DNA from: Sipunculus nudus
Taxonomy: Eukaryota > Annelida > Sipuncula > Golfingiida > Sipunculidae
Reading direction: 5' to 3'
Assembly: GCA_026874595.1 (NCBI GenBank)
Contig: CM049308.1
Span: 23,960,367 to 24,024,366 of the forward strand
DNA: 64,000 nt
Below, one piece after another: positions 34,826 through 48,453 of the stretch. Position numbers and translations under genes: made by a program. A model generated the notes under the pieces. The model was not told where the DNA came from and did no database searches. It was given only the letters and a program-made list of their open reading frames with translations. How positions within the stretch are numbered: position 1 is the stretch's first letter; each line of letters starts with the position of its first letter.

Positions 34826-35869
34826 GAATTCTCCTGACTTACTCTGCCTACACATTAATGAATTAGGTTAATCCTGTTAGAAAACGTATCTGTGGTGGTT
34901 GTATGGCGTATTGACCTACAAGCTATAAGTAAACACAGCAGTTTGACAAATTGGAAAATAATGTAACCTGACTTAAAGGTGGCTGAAGTTTATCAGTTAC
35001 TAGGTGCAAAACACCCTTTGGAAAATTCTGATTTGTTGACTTGACACCAGATATCCCAGTTAAATGTGTGGATTATTTTTGTGCATCCCACATGTTATAA
35101 ACATGTATATATATAAACATATGCCTGTGTGTGGTAAGATTTGGCTTACAAATATAAAAGTCCAATGGATTATCTGTATATAATACACTTCCGATATTGG
35201 ATTAGACCCCATTAAGATTCCTCGATCAATTACGTGCAGCTGGGCATGACATTATGATCTCCGGTGACTTTGGTGTATTTTTCACACGTGCGTTAAATAA
35301 ATAACTGAGACCATCTGGCGCAAGGCTGTTCTAAGAATGAAACAATAAAATGCTGTATATAATGAGAGATGTTTTTATTTTAAAACATACATCATTGTGA
35401 AACTTTGGACACTCCGTTTGGTCAATCTCCTCATGACAGCTAAACTTGACCAAATGTATTATTTGCATTTTGCACGGTATCCAGAAAATTAAGGTATATT
35501 GAATTTTCGACCGCGGGCAGAAGATTCACAATAAAATGATATAGATCGACAGGAAAGTAATCAATAGAAGAGTTTAAAAAATGCCAAACGTTTCTATTGC
35601 CCATGATTTGATGTTTAAAGTTAAGAAGAATCTGAAAATGGATCGTTTGGTTTGATGTGCCAGTGTCACCTAATCTTTGCCACTTGCCGGTATCCTGGGA
35701 AAAGGCTGCCCGGGTTGCCTTTGGTTGCCTGGATATTGTGGTTTTTTTATGCCGCATTCATTGTATTGGTAGTTAGGTACACGGCAAAACACAAGGCTGT
35801 GGTCAAGCAACAATGAATATATTCACAGAAAATTACAGGGCGCAGATCTATCTTCCAAACCTCACAAGA
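34826..35869 (+). repeat. Block X, copy 2
   Basis: Very similar to 28950-30039. It joins the truncated LINE on the left (breakpoint about 34821-34826). On the right, after CTCACAAGA, it is followed by TGTGA-rich sequence instead of block Y. A 105-codon minus-strand frame (35440-35757) is longer here than in copy 1 but shows no recognised domain. Confidence 0.85.
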
Positions 35870-37256
35870 CGTGAGCTAACAGTGATATCACTGTGAGCTC
35901 ACACAAAACTCACATTGTGAGCTCACAACAGTGAGTTCCTGATGATCTCACTGTGAGCTCATATTGTGATATATCATATTGTGACCACACTGTGATGTCA
36001 CTGTGAGGTCACCATACACTTACACGCATATGGCTAAAAAGCAAAGGAATGTAATACAAGAATACTGTGTCATAAAATTTAATGTGTTTTATTGCATACT
36101 ACATTTTTTTTATGCGATCTGATCAAAATCTGAATAAACAGCCACAGTGAGCTCTCAATGTCCTCACTGTGACCATATGTTGTGATATATCATATTGTGA
36201 TGACGCTGTGATGTCTCTGTGAGGTCACCATACACACACATGCATATATATGGTTAAAAAGGCAAAGAAATGTAACACTAGAACAATGTGATATAATATT
36301 AAATGAGATTTACTGCATATTATATTTTTTATACTATCTGAACAAAATCTAAATAAACAGAACAGTGTGCTCTCGATGACCTCACTGTGACCTCATGTTG
36401 TTATATATCATATTGTGACGACACTGTGATGTCACAGTGAGGTCACCATACACTCACACGCATAAAGCTAAAGAGGCAAAGAAATGTAACACTAGATTAA
36501 TGTGATATAACATTAAATGAGATTTATTGCATATTACATTTTTTATACGATCTGAGCAAAACTTAATGAAAACGGAACAGTGAGCTTTCGATGACCTCAC
36601 TGTGACCTCATGTTGTGATATATCATATTGTGTCTACACCGTGATGTCACTGTGAGGTCACAATGCATACACTCACAGGCATATGACTAAAAAGGCAAGG
36701 AAATGTAGCACTAGAATAATGTGATATAAACTTAAATGAGTTTTATTGCAATCACAAATTTTTATGCAGTCTAATCAAATCTAAATAAACAGTAACAGTG
36801 AGTTCTCGATGACCTCACTTTGACTTCATGTTGTGATATATCATATTGTGACAACACTGTGATGTCACTGTGAGGTCACCAAACACACACATGCAAATGG
36901 TTAAAAAGGGCAAAGAAATGAACCACTAGAATTATGTGAAATAAATGTGAAGGGTGTATTGCACAGGCCTACTACAAGTTTTATCATATGATCTCTTCAA
37001 AATCCAAATATACAGTAAGAGTGAACTCTTTATTACCTCACTGTGACCTCATGATGTGATATATCATATTCTGACGACACTGTGAAGTCACTGTGGGATC
37101 ACCATACACTCACATGCATGTGGTTGAAAAAGGCAAAGACATGAACCACCAGAATTATGTGAAATAAAATGTAAAGGGGTTTATTGCATACTACAAGTTT
37201 TATCATGCGATCTCTTAAATTCAAAATAACAGTAACAGTGAACTCTCGATGACCTC
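35870..37256 (+). repeat. TGTGA array 1: about six units of about 217 bp
   Basis: GATATATCATATTGTGA recurs near 35969, 36184, 36402, 36618, 36835 and 37059. Each unit has TGACCTCACTGTGACCTCA (or a variant), a GATATATC centre, GTGATGTCACTGTGAGGTCA, and then an AT-rich half with GGCAAAGAAATGTAACACTA and TTTATTGCATA. The core is an imperfect palindrome around GATATATC. Two TGACCT half-sites five bases apart form a DR5-like arrangement (for example 36592-36608). It is the left edge of an insertion between blocks X and Y. Confidence 0.9.
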
Positions 37257-37324
37257 AGCGGGCCGTTCGCAGGCAGGCAGGTTTTTATTATATGTGCTAA
37301 ATACCCAAAGATTAATGTTAAACT

Positions 37325-37376
<52 letters not shown>

Positions 37377-38031
37377 ATTATTTATGTATATATGTATATA
37401 TATTTTATAAGTTATGTGATAATTTATAATATAATATATATATATAAGTAATTGTATTATATAATATTTATGTACAATATAAATATATTATATTATTTTA
37501 TTTCAGTAAAATATATATTAAAAAATTTATGTAATAATTAATATTGTATATAATAAATGGTTTAATATATATATATAAATATATATATATGTATATATAT
37601 ATATAAATATATATATATATCGGTAATATAAATGTTTGTGTTAAATACAAGTGAAAAAAAAACGTTAACAGTACTTGGGGGGACATATTTCAGTCAGGTC
37701 TTTACTGGACACAGCTGACCATACACATTACTCATATCATCAGCAGACCTGTTGCACTGGATCTGTCCACAGCGCAGGACAGCCCCAAGCTTGACACTAT
37801 CAGCATGTGGTCTTACTCTGTTACTGGATGCCTTACAGTTTCATTTTGAATAAGAACCTGCTCAGCCCTTATCTGGACATTTGGGCTGGTTTTTCAATCA
37901 GCCTAGTAATGTATGGCAAGTCAGGGAACTTCTAATGTCAGAGTGTTACATCACAAAGACTTCAACCTGCAATATCCCTTTGACTACATAAGCCAGACAG
38001 GCTCAGATCATTTCTGTTCTACACGGTGTAG
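37257..38031. other. AT-rich low-complexity stretch and unassigned sequence
   Basis: 37328-37630 is (TA)n and TATATAAATA-type sequence, so the frames there are artefacts. 37640-38031 has mixed composition with no recognised feature until the possible 3' splice site at 38029-38031. Confidence 0.5.
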
Positions 38032-38776
38032 TGTTTGGGAGATGGGAGGGGAACATCTCAGAACCTGAACTTCCAACCGTGCTACATTGGCAGTCGACGT
38101 CCATGGAAACACTGTAAGTATGTACCCTCATATCTCTCCTGTTAGTTAAGCCAGATATGAGATAATCTTTACATAATGTGTACGTGCATTCACAGTTGGA
38201 CCTAGAGGGTCCTGTGTGTGAGTGTGTGTGTGGGGGGGGGGCGTGCACTGTTAGATTATTTTAAAGGGGGGGAGACTGAAGTATGATATTTAAACATACC
38301 ACTACGTACCAACCAATAGTATACAAGCAATGTATTTTATTTATATAATTTTAGCTTAAATAAATATCCTAAATTTATAAATAATATACAATTTATTCAC
38401 TGTTTCATCTCTAAATCAGTCTTGTTCAATTAAGAGAATTTGACACATATTATTTCATTTTTTTTTCACATGTACTACCACAACACACACACATATATAT
38501 ATATTTGGTTAAAGCTATGCATAATTACCAATACTTAGAGAGGGACAAATATTTATATTAAAAAAAGTACCTAGATGTAGACTTTTAAGAGGTAGTTGTA
38601 TAAGTTTTTTTCCAGCATGCGGTCAACACTTCTACCTCAAGGAGGAAATTACAATCAGAAGGCGAGGGGCTGATGTGTCTACCACAGTAAAACTAGAAGT
38701 AGGCAAACAAATTGAGACTTACATCTCTAATGCAGCAAAAGGAATCGCACAAAAACAAAAAGATAACAGTGATTAA
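38032..38776 (+). CDS. Unrecognised gene fragment, two candidate exons (copy 1)
   Basis: Candidate exon A is 38032-38113. It has a pyrimidine-rich ATTTCTGTTCTAC before TAG and a strong GTAAGTATG 5' splice site, and reads LGDGRGTSQNLNFQPCYIGS and onward. Candidate exon B is 38616-38776. It has GTTTTTTTCCAG before it, reads CGQHFYLKEEITIRRRGADV and ends in KQKDNSD and TAA. The exons join in phase 1 with no stop, giving about 80 residues, so this would be the 3' end of a gene. I do not recognise the family and found no upstream exon or start codon. It lies inside the TGTGA-bounded insertion and is repeated at 46846-47599. Confidence 0.4.
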
Positions 38777-39580
38777 GTGGATTAACCTTCATTTGTACAG
38801 TTGTGGTGTATATCAGTTTAGTACAAGGGAAATTAATTCTTTGAAAATGCTAGAATGATCTGTAAGTTCACCTGACTATAAGTCTTCTGAGTAATGTTAT
38901 AGCAATGACAGTCCAGTTTCTGTCTGGTTGACTTCAGGATATCCAAATGTCAACCAATGTATATTAGAATATTCCCAAGTCAACTAGTTGAGATTTGAAT
39001 TCAGATGTTAATGTTTTTATGCTAGTTTAATTATTGTTTTTGAGAGTCATGTCACAGTTTTAGTTCAGCAATCTATATTTTGTATTTGGCTGTGGACAAA
39101 GTTTCAAGTGGCATTTCCTCTGAACTTCTTCAAATGCTAACATGCAGACCATTTAACTTCAGAACTAAGCCCTTTTCCATTTGTTGAAATTTTACAAAAT
39201 GACTATCATTGTCAAATTCAGCTGAGCACCATTACCCATGAATCACTCGTTTCTGAAACTTAGCAGATTCACCCTTTGCTTGTCTAGGAATACTGGCAGA
39301 TATTTTGGTTCCTTCATAGAGGCCACTCAATTTGAATTCGCACAAATATGTAAATTCATTTAAGCACTTTTTTTTTTGGGGGGGGGGATTTAGGAATACA
39401 ATACTATTAATGTTTACTATTTTTGCACTTTAATATTTATAAACATATTCTTTACATTGCATAGTGTGTACCATATAAAATTATTATTATATGTTGATAC
39501 TGAGATCACACATGCTCAATGTATGATTCTCATACCCTTTGTGACAGGTTCATTACATGTAACTGAATTAATCATGTATA

Positions 39581-39634
<54 letters not shown>

Positions 39635-40424
39635 TTTTGGCAATCAAATGTGCTGATTTTAATCATATGAGTTTCTGGTAGGTATAAGAGTATTTGCATA
39701 TATCGCTACTAATAGTGGCCACTCAATTGAATATGAATGCACAATAGTATGTTAATGAATGTACATATATCTAGTAATTTAGGATTTAGTAGTGCTTAAA
39801 GTACAGTTTATTCAGCCTGGTATAAATTATTTTTTTTTAAATATTCTATTGTTATATCATAATACATTTTGTAAATATTATACTCAATGAACTTAGAAAA
39901 TTAAACGAGGCTTACTTGTAAGTTGCATGAAGTTCAATTGAGATTCTATGATAGGAGTTTGACATGCAGTGTCTCTCACCTGATCCGAATTGACTGTGAC
40001 TGATGATGAGAAATCATTGGTGACCAAAAATCTTAAATATAAAAAAGTGTTCTTTCAGTAAAAGTGAATATTCTTGCAAAAGAATCAGTACAAATTATAC
40101 ACAAGTAATTTGATTTTCTTTCATTTCTGTATTCTACTGGATTATAAAATACATATGTGTTATGAAATCTGATATGTGGCTTCTGTGTTTGTAAAGTATA
40201 CATGCATTTCTCAGCTAGAGAAAGTGTATCCACAGCTCTTTGTATGACTTGTGTTAATTACTTTTGCCTGACATATGGATGCTCATCCCCTTTCTCAACA
40301 AATAATTACACTTTACAATGTAAGTTTATTGTGAATCCACATCTGACATCATGGTGAAGCCATAGCTAGAGCAAAACTTTATGCGGATTGAAAAATCAGC
40401 AGGGGCAAGGAGGGGGGGGGGGGG
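38777..40424. other. 3' flank of the candidate gene; AT-rich, no gene recognised
   Basis: It includes a T-G run near 39371-39387, (TA)n at about 39579-39632 and a G run at about 40412-40424, where the 8.8 kb tandem duplication joins. The minus-strand frame 40033-40233 is kept in copy 2 (48851-49051) only because the copies are nearly identical. Confidence 0.5.
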
Positions 40425-40683
40425 AGGCATTACCCTTGGAGATAAATAAGACACTGTCTGCATTTATCTTTCAGTCCGAAAAGCTCAGTGAGAAATGTAA
40501 ATCGAAGTCCGCAAGATCAAACAGCATATAAATAGCTAGGACATCAGGGGCATGATTTCATTTTGAAAACTGAATTTGGGATAAGGGAAGTGTAAAAGCC
40601 CTCTGTACAAAGATCAGCGCGATGTATGAGGACTTATCTATCAACTTGACAAAAGGGAATATAAATTAACGAAAAGTTTACAA

Positions 40684-40735
<52 letters not shown>

Positions 40736-40865
40736 GATGAGAGAGAGGTATAAGCATAGCAGCTATGCTCACAGAATGTAAAGTAGGTTAGAAATTTTCG
40801 CCGCTAGTTTGTTTACTCGCCCTTGTGAAATGGCATAAACAATACCGCGATAAAGTCTGAGATGA

Positions 40866-43656
40866 GATATCTGTATTGTTTGCCGTCGATTTTGCGGCAG
40901 CGTTCGGCTCAATTGATTATGTTTTTGTATTTACTGTATTACGTAAATTTGGATTTGGAAAAACATTTATTCACAGGCGCTTTAATCCCTATTTATAATA
41001 AAGTCTTCATATCTCCAATGTTCTTAGAAATACTTGGACGGAAGCAGGTCAAAAGACCCATTGATAAAACGGTCACCCCGTGCTATCACTTGTATTATGA
41101 CACAAGGTAAGTAACTCGGCAAAAACCTTTCGAGCGATAATAAGGGAAGTTACGTTCTCGACCCGCTTATGCCCGCTTTATCTTCATTTTATGTGTGATC
41201 CATATGATCCTCCAATACTACGGGAGTTAAAGAATCAAATCCATCCAACTTCCATTGTTTTCAACCACAAATATAAGCTGCCTGGTTAACCTTTTGCAGT
41301 GATGTCTCAATTTCGACGTCGTCCATTCCAAACGGTGACGGAAGCGGGTCTGTCTAAAACGCAGAGAATCCGTGGAGAGACTGAGAATTCGCGGAGAATA
41401 GGTGGAGAATTGGCGGAGTTTGTTCATCTGCAATGATACTTTTAAATACACATTAAATTCTCTATATTATATATAAATTCTCTATATAACTATATTACCC
41501 TTAACATAATTGGCACAGTTAAATGACCGAAATAATTTAAAAAACTACATAATTCTTTATGTAATGCTGAACAATGTAGACTCACTGCCGAGTGAATGCG
41601 TTACGCAAAATATAAAACCCGTCTGAATCACCAGCTGACACTGACAGATCCTAAGACGAAACAGCAAAACCCTCCATGTTTTAACAGTTTAATAAACACT
41701 TAATGTTTCAACAGTTTATTGTGAAAACCATAACATAACCATGTAGGTGTATCTAATTTAGAGGTGGTGAACGAAATATAATATTTAATAAAAAAATCAT
41801 GCTTTTACCCACATTTATTGATATATTAAAACACTATCACCATTAATAAAGTATCTGGACCAATTTACATGCACAGAATTTAATAAAATTTAGCTAATGA
41901 ATCAATTTTTTTCTGGGGTGCCCAGACATACCCTAAAACCCTGAGAATATAGGTCACAGTGACCGAATTTCAGGTTTCTGGGGAGAACTTTTGAGGACTC
42001 ACTGCCGAGTGAATGCGTTACGCAAAATATAAAACTCGCCTGAGTCACCAGCTGACACTGACAGATCCTAAGACGAAACAGCAAAATCCTCCATGTTAAA
42101 ACAGTTTATTAAACACTTAATGTTTCAACAGTTTATTGTGCAAACCATAACAAACCATGCAGGTGTATTTAATATAAAGGTGGTGAACGAAATATATTAT
42201 GTAATAAAACAAATCATGCTTTTACCCACATTTATTGATAGATAAAAACACTATCACCATTAATAGAGTATCTGGACCAATTAACATGCACAGAATGTAA
42301 TAAACTTGAGCTAATGATTCAAACTGGCAATAGGATTAAATAAAATAAAAGAAAAAATAGTTAATATATTTCGTGATCACGGTTAAAGAATTATATATTT
42401 GTCTTATTCTCTAAAAAATACACCACACTTCTTTCTGACAATTACCATACAGAGTATAATAAAAATAAAAAATAAAATAAAAAAATAACACAATGTTGAC
42501 TTACACACAGCAATACTACAAGAACTTATTTGTACAATCTTCATAAAACCATTTAATATTAATTGCTTCAGTTATTTTAAAGACAAATGCACATTTTAAT
42601 GAAACCATTTTTACATTTTTTTATCACACCCAATTATGTCTTCGAATACATCTGGTAACCCATATTCACATTCAATCCCAAAGGATATAGTTGAATTATA
42701 ATTAGGCTTTGGTATTCTATGAAATGCCTGAACTGAAACAATAAATTAACTGTTTTTGCATTAATCCCTGCTTAAAATGTTAATTCGTATAATTTCTGGA
42801 AATCAACTGCATTTTCAATCGCAAATGGCCCACAATCTCCTGATGCTATTCGCCGTCTCTGGCATGGCACAAATAAAATCTTAAGAACCTGCTTGCCCAA
42901 ACAACTGAGAGATAAGAATTTTACGTAATATGCAGATTTTTAATTATTTCGGTCATTTAACAATGAACCAATATGTAAAGAGTAATATATGGGACATTTT
43001 AAGTGATTTTAATGTATATTTAAAAGTATCATTGCATATAAAAAAACTCCGCAAATTCTCCACGACTTCTCCGCGAATTCTCCGAGAATTCTCCATCTCT
43101 CCGTGTTTTTAACAGACCCGGCGGAAGCGGCCTTTGTTGACAGGCAAGTAATGACCGATTTGGAATGGCCGCCGTCGAAAGGTTTTTGCCTAGTTGCCTA
43201 CCTTGTGTCATAATACAAGTGATAGCATGGTATGACTATTATTGGGTCGTTTAACCTGATTCCGTCGTAGTATTTCTAAGATCATTGGAGATATGAAGAA
43301 TATATTATAAATAGGGATTCAAGCGCCTGTGATTTATTGATTGGATTAAATTATTACATAACGGATTAGAAAGCTGCATAATAAACAACGGTTACACCAC
43401 AGGGTATTTTAAATTTGAGGGAGGAACAAGACAAGGTGATCCGTTGGTGCCTTACTTATTTTTGTTGGTGATTGAAATATTGGCAATTATGGTCCGTCAA
43501 TCCAACTTGGTCAAAGGTATCGTCATAAACGGCACTGAATTAGAACAATGTCTCTTTTCCGACGAGACCACATTCTTTTTAAAAGATACGAAATCAATGG
43601 AGGCATTGCTACAGATTTTAAATGATTTTTCAATGATATCTTCAGTGATATCATCT
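40866..43656 (+). pseudogene. LINE reverse transcriptase fragment, copy 2, split by the foldback element
   Basis: Same structure as 32060-34825. The first part ends at TSD 40965-40971 and the second part starts at 43332. It again has FSDE in place of the catalytic ADD, and the same truncation into block X. Small amino acid differences from copy 1 (for example Lys to Glu before QCLFSDE) show the copies are separate. Confidence 0.85.
40972..43331. mobile_element. Foldback DNA transposon, copy 2
   Basis: Same ends and same ATTTATT flanks as 32166-34500, carried along by the 8.8 kb duplication. It differs by small indels, for example an insertion of about 24 bases near 41465. Confidence 0.85.
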
Positions 43657-44699
43657 GAATTCTCCTGACTTACTCTGCCTACACATTAATGAATTAGGTT
43701 AATCCTGTTAGAAAACGTATCTGTGGTGGTTGTATGGCGTATTGACCTACAAGCTATTAGTAAACACAGCAGTTTGACAAATTGGAAAATAATGTAACCT
43801 GACTTAAAGGTGGCTGAAGTTTATCAGTTACTAGGTGCAAAACATCCTTTGGAAAATTCTGATTTGTTGACTTGACACCAGATATCCCAGTTAAATGTGT
43901 GGATTATTTTTGTGCATCCCACATGTTATAAACATGTATATATATAAACATATGCCTGTGTGTGGTAAGATTTGGCTTACAAATATAAAAGTCCAATGGA
44001 TTATCTGTATATAATACACTTCCGATATTGGATTAGACCCCATTAAGATTCCTCGATCAATTACGTGCAGCTGGGCATGACATTATGATCTCCGGTGACT
44101 TTGGTGTATTTTTCACACGTGCGTTAAATAAATAACTGAGACCATCTGGCGCAAGGCTGTTCTAAGAATGAAACAATAAAATGCTGTATATAATGAGAGA
44201 TGTTTTTATTTTAAAACATACATCATTGTGAAACTTTGGACACTCCGTTTGGTCAATCTCCTCATGACAGCTAAACTTGACCAAATGTATTATTTGCATT
44301 TTGCACGGTATCCAGAAAATTAAGGTATATTAAATTTTCGACCGCGGGCAGAAGATTCACAATAAAATGATATAGATCGACAGGAAAGTAATCAATAGAA
44401 GAGTTTAAAAAATGCCAAACGTTTCTATTGCCCATGATTTGATGTTTAAAGCTAAGAAGAATCTGAAAATGGATCGTTTGGTTTGATGTGCCAGTGTCAC
44501 CTAATCTTTGCCACTTGCCGGTATCCTGGGAAAAGGCTGCCCGGGTTGCCTTTGGTTGCCTGGATATTGTGGTTTTTTATGCCGCATTCATTGTATTGGT
44601 AGTTAGGTACACGGCAAAACACAAGGCTGTGGTCAAGCAACAATGAATATATTCACAGAAAATTACAGGGCGCAGATCTATCTTCCAAACCTCACAAGA
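43657..44699 (+). repeat. Block X, copy 3
   Basis: Near-identical to 34826-35869, carried by the 8.8 kb duplication. Confidence 0.9.
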
Positions 44700-46086
44700 C
44701 GTGAGCTAACAGTGATATCACTGTGAGCTCACACAAAACTCACATTGTGAGCTCACAACAGTGAGTTCCTGATGATCTCACTGTGAGCTCATATTGTGAT
44801 ATATCATATTGTGACCACACTGTGATGTCACTGTGAGGTCACCATACACTTACACGCATATGGCTAAAAAGCAAAGGAATGTAATACAAGAATACTGTGT
44901 CATAAAATTTAATGTGTTTTATTGCATACTACATTTTTTTTATGCGATCTGATCAAAATCTGAATAAACAGCCACAGTGAGCTCTCAATGACCTCACTGT
45001 GACCATATGTTGTGATATATCATATTGTGATGACGCTGTGATGTCTCTGTGAGGTCACCATACACACACATGCATATATATGGTTAAAAAGGCAAAGAAA
45101 TGTAACACTAGAACAATGTGATATAATATTAAATGAGATTTACTGCATATTATATTTTTTATACTATCTGAACAAAATCTAAATAAACAGAACAGTGTGC
45201 TCTCGATGACCTCACTGTGACCTCGTGTTGTTATATATCATATTGTGACGACACTGTGATGTCACAGTGAGGTCACCATACACTCACACGCATAAAGCTA
45301 AAGAGGCAAAGAAATGTAACACTAGATTAATGTGATATAACATTAAATGAGATTTATTGCATATTACATTTTTTATACGATCTGAGCAAAACTTAATGAA
45401 AACGGAACAGTGAGCTTTCGATGACCTCACTGTGACCTCATGTTGTGATATATCATATTGTGTCTACACCGTGATGTCACTGTGAGGTCACAATGCATAC
45501 ACTCACAGGCATATGACTAAAAAGGCAAGGAAATGTAGCACTAGAATAATGTGATATAAACTTAAATGAGTTTTATTGCAATCACAAATTTTTATGCAGT
45601 CTAATCAAATCTAAATAAACAGTAACAGTGAGTTCTCGATGACCTCACTTTGACTTCATGTTGTGATATATCATATTGTGACAACACTGTGATGTCACTG
45701 TGAGGTCACCAAACACACACATGCAAATGGTTAAAAAGGGCAAAGAAATGAACCACTAGAATTATGTGAAATAAATGTGAAGGGTGTATTGCACAGGCCT
45801 ACTACAAGTTTTATCATATGATCTCTTTAAAATCTAAATATACAGTAAGAGTGAACTCTTTATTACCTCACTGTGACCTCATGATGTGATATATCATATT
45901 CTGACGACACTGTGAAGTCACTGTGGGATCACCATACACTCACATGCATGTGGTTGAAAAAGGCAAAGACATGAACCACCAGAATTATGTGAAATAAAAT
46001 GTAAAGGGGTTTATTGCATACTACAAGTTTTATCATGCGATCTCTTAAATTCAAAATAACAGTAACAGTGAACTCTCGATGACCTC
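44700..46086 (+). repeat. TGTGA array 2: about six units of about 217 bp
   Basis: Near-identical copy of 35870-37256, including the DR5-like TGACCT-N5-TGACCT sites. It is followed by the same AT-rich stretch (46150-46440) and unassigned sequence up to 46845. Confidence 0.9.
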
Positions 46087-46154
46087 AGCGGGCCGTTCGC
46101 AGGCAGGCAGGTTTTTATTATATGTGCTAAATACCCAAAGATTAATGTTAAACT

Positions 46155-46192
<38 letters not shown>

Positions 46193-46845
46193 AGTATTTA
46201 TGTATATATGTATATATATTTTATAAGTTATGTGATAATTTATAATATAATATATATATATAAGTAATTGTATTATATAATATTTATGTACAATATAAAT
46301 ATATTATATTATTTTATTTCAGTAAAATATATATTAAAAAATTTATGTAATAATTAATATTGTATATAATAAATGGTTTAATATATATATATAAATATAT
46401 ATATATGTATATATATATAAATATATATATATATCGGTAATATAAATGTTTGTGTTAAATACAAGTGAAAAAAAACCGTTAACAGTACTTGGGGGGACAT
46501 ATTTCAGTCAGGTCTTTACTGGACACAGCTGACCATACACATTACTCATATCATCAGCAGACCTGTTGCACTGGCTCTGTCCACAGCGCAGGACAGCCCC
46601 AAGCTTGACACTATCAGCATGTGGTCTTACTCTGTTACTGGATGCCTTACAGTTTCATTTTGAATAAGAACCTGCTCAGCCCTTATCTGGACATTTGGGC
46701 TGGTTTTTCAATCAGCCTAGTAATGTATGGCAAGTCAGGGAACTTCTAATGTCAGAGTGTTACATCACAAAGACTTCAACCTGCAATATCCCTTTGACTA
46801 CATAAGCCAGACAGGCTCAGATCATTTCTGTTCTACACGGTGTAG

Positions 46846-47599
46846 TGTTTGGGAGATGGGAGGGGAACATCTCAGAACCTGAACTTCCAACCGTGCTACA
46901 TTGGCAGTCAACGTCCATGGAAACACTGTAAGTATGTACCCTCATATCTCTCCTGTTAGTTAAGCCAGATATGAGATAATCTTTACATAATGTGTACGTG
47001 CATTCACAGTTGGACCTAGAGGGTCCTGTGTGTGAGTGTGTGTGTGGGGGGGGGGGGGGGGGGCGTGCACTGTTAGATTATTTTAAAGGGGGGGGGAGAC
47101 TAAAGTATGATATTTAAACATACCACTACGTACCAACCAATAGTATACAAGCAATGTATTTTATTTATATAATTTTAGCTTAAATAAATATCCTAAATTT
47201 ATAAATAATATACAATTTATTCACTGTTTCATCTGCAAATCAGTCTTGTTCAATTAAGAGAATTTGACACATATTATTTCATTTTTTTTCACATGTACTA
47301 CCACAACACACACACATATATATATATTTGGTTAAAGCTATGCATAATTACCAATACTTAGAGAGGGACAAATATTTATATTAAAAAAAGTACCTAGATG
47401 TAGACTTTTAAGAGGTAATTGTATAAGTTTTTTTCCAGCATGCGGTCAACACTTCTACCTCAAGGAGGAAATTACAATCAGAAGGCGAGGGGCTGATGTG
47501 TCTACCACAGTAAAACTAGAAGTAGGCAAACAAATTGAGACTTACATCTCTAATGCAGCAAAAGGAATCGCACAAAAACAAAAAGATAACAGTGATTAA
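46846..47599 (+). CDS. Unrecognised gene fragment, two candidate exons (copy 2)
   Basis: Exon A is 46846-46927 and exon B is 47439-47599, with the same splice sites, phase and stop as 38032-38776. Exon B is identical by eye. Exon A has one change, CGA to CAA (Arg to Gln) near 46911. The copies are too similar to tell whether the frame is under selection. Confidence 0.4.
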
Positions 47600-48399
47600 G
47601 TGGATTAACCTTCATTTGTACAGTTGTGGTGTATATCAGTTTAGTACAAGGGAAATTAATTCTTTGAAAATGCTAGAATGATCTGTAAGTTCACCTGACT
47701 ATAAGTCTTCTGAGTGATGTTATAGCAATGACAGTCCAGTTTCTGTCTGGTTGACTTCAGGATATCCAAATGTCAACCAATGTATATTAGAATATTCCCA
47801 AGTCAACTAGTTGAGATTTGAATTCAGATGTTAATGTTTTTATGCTAGTTTAATTATTGTTTTTGAGAGTCATGTCACAATTTTAGTTCAGCAATCTATA
47901 TTTTGTATTTGGCTGTGGACAAAGTTTCAAGTGGCATTTCCTCTGAACTTCTTCAAATGCTAACATGCAGACTATTTAACTTCAGAACTAAGCCCTTTTC
48001 CATTTGTTGAAATTTTACAAAATCACTATCATTGTCAAATTCAGCTGAGCACCATTACCCATGAATCACTTGTTTCTGAAACTTAGCAGATTCACCCTTT
48101 GCTTGTCTAGGAATACTGGCAGATATTTTGGTTCCTTCATAGGGGCCACTCAATTTGAATACGCACAAATATGTAAATTCATTTAAGCACTTTTTTGGGG
48201 GGGGGGGGGGATTTAGGAATACAATACTATTAATGTTTACTATTTTTGCACTTTAATTTTTATAAACATATTCTTTACATTGCATAGTGTGTACCATATA
48301 AAATTATTATTATATGTTGATACTGAGATCACACATGCTCAATGTATGATTCTCATACCCTTTGTGACAGGTTCATTACATGTAACTTAATTAATCATG

Positions 48400-48453
<54 letters not shown>

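Noticed and set aside
35440-35757. 105-codon minus-strand frame in block X copy 2
   Set aside because: Interrupted by indels in the other X copies and no domain recognised, so kept only as a remark in the block entry.
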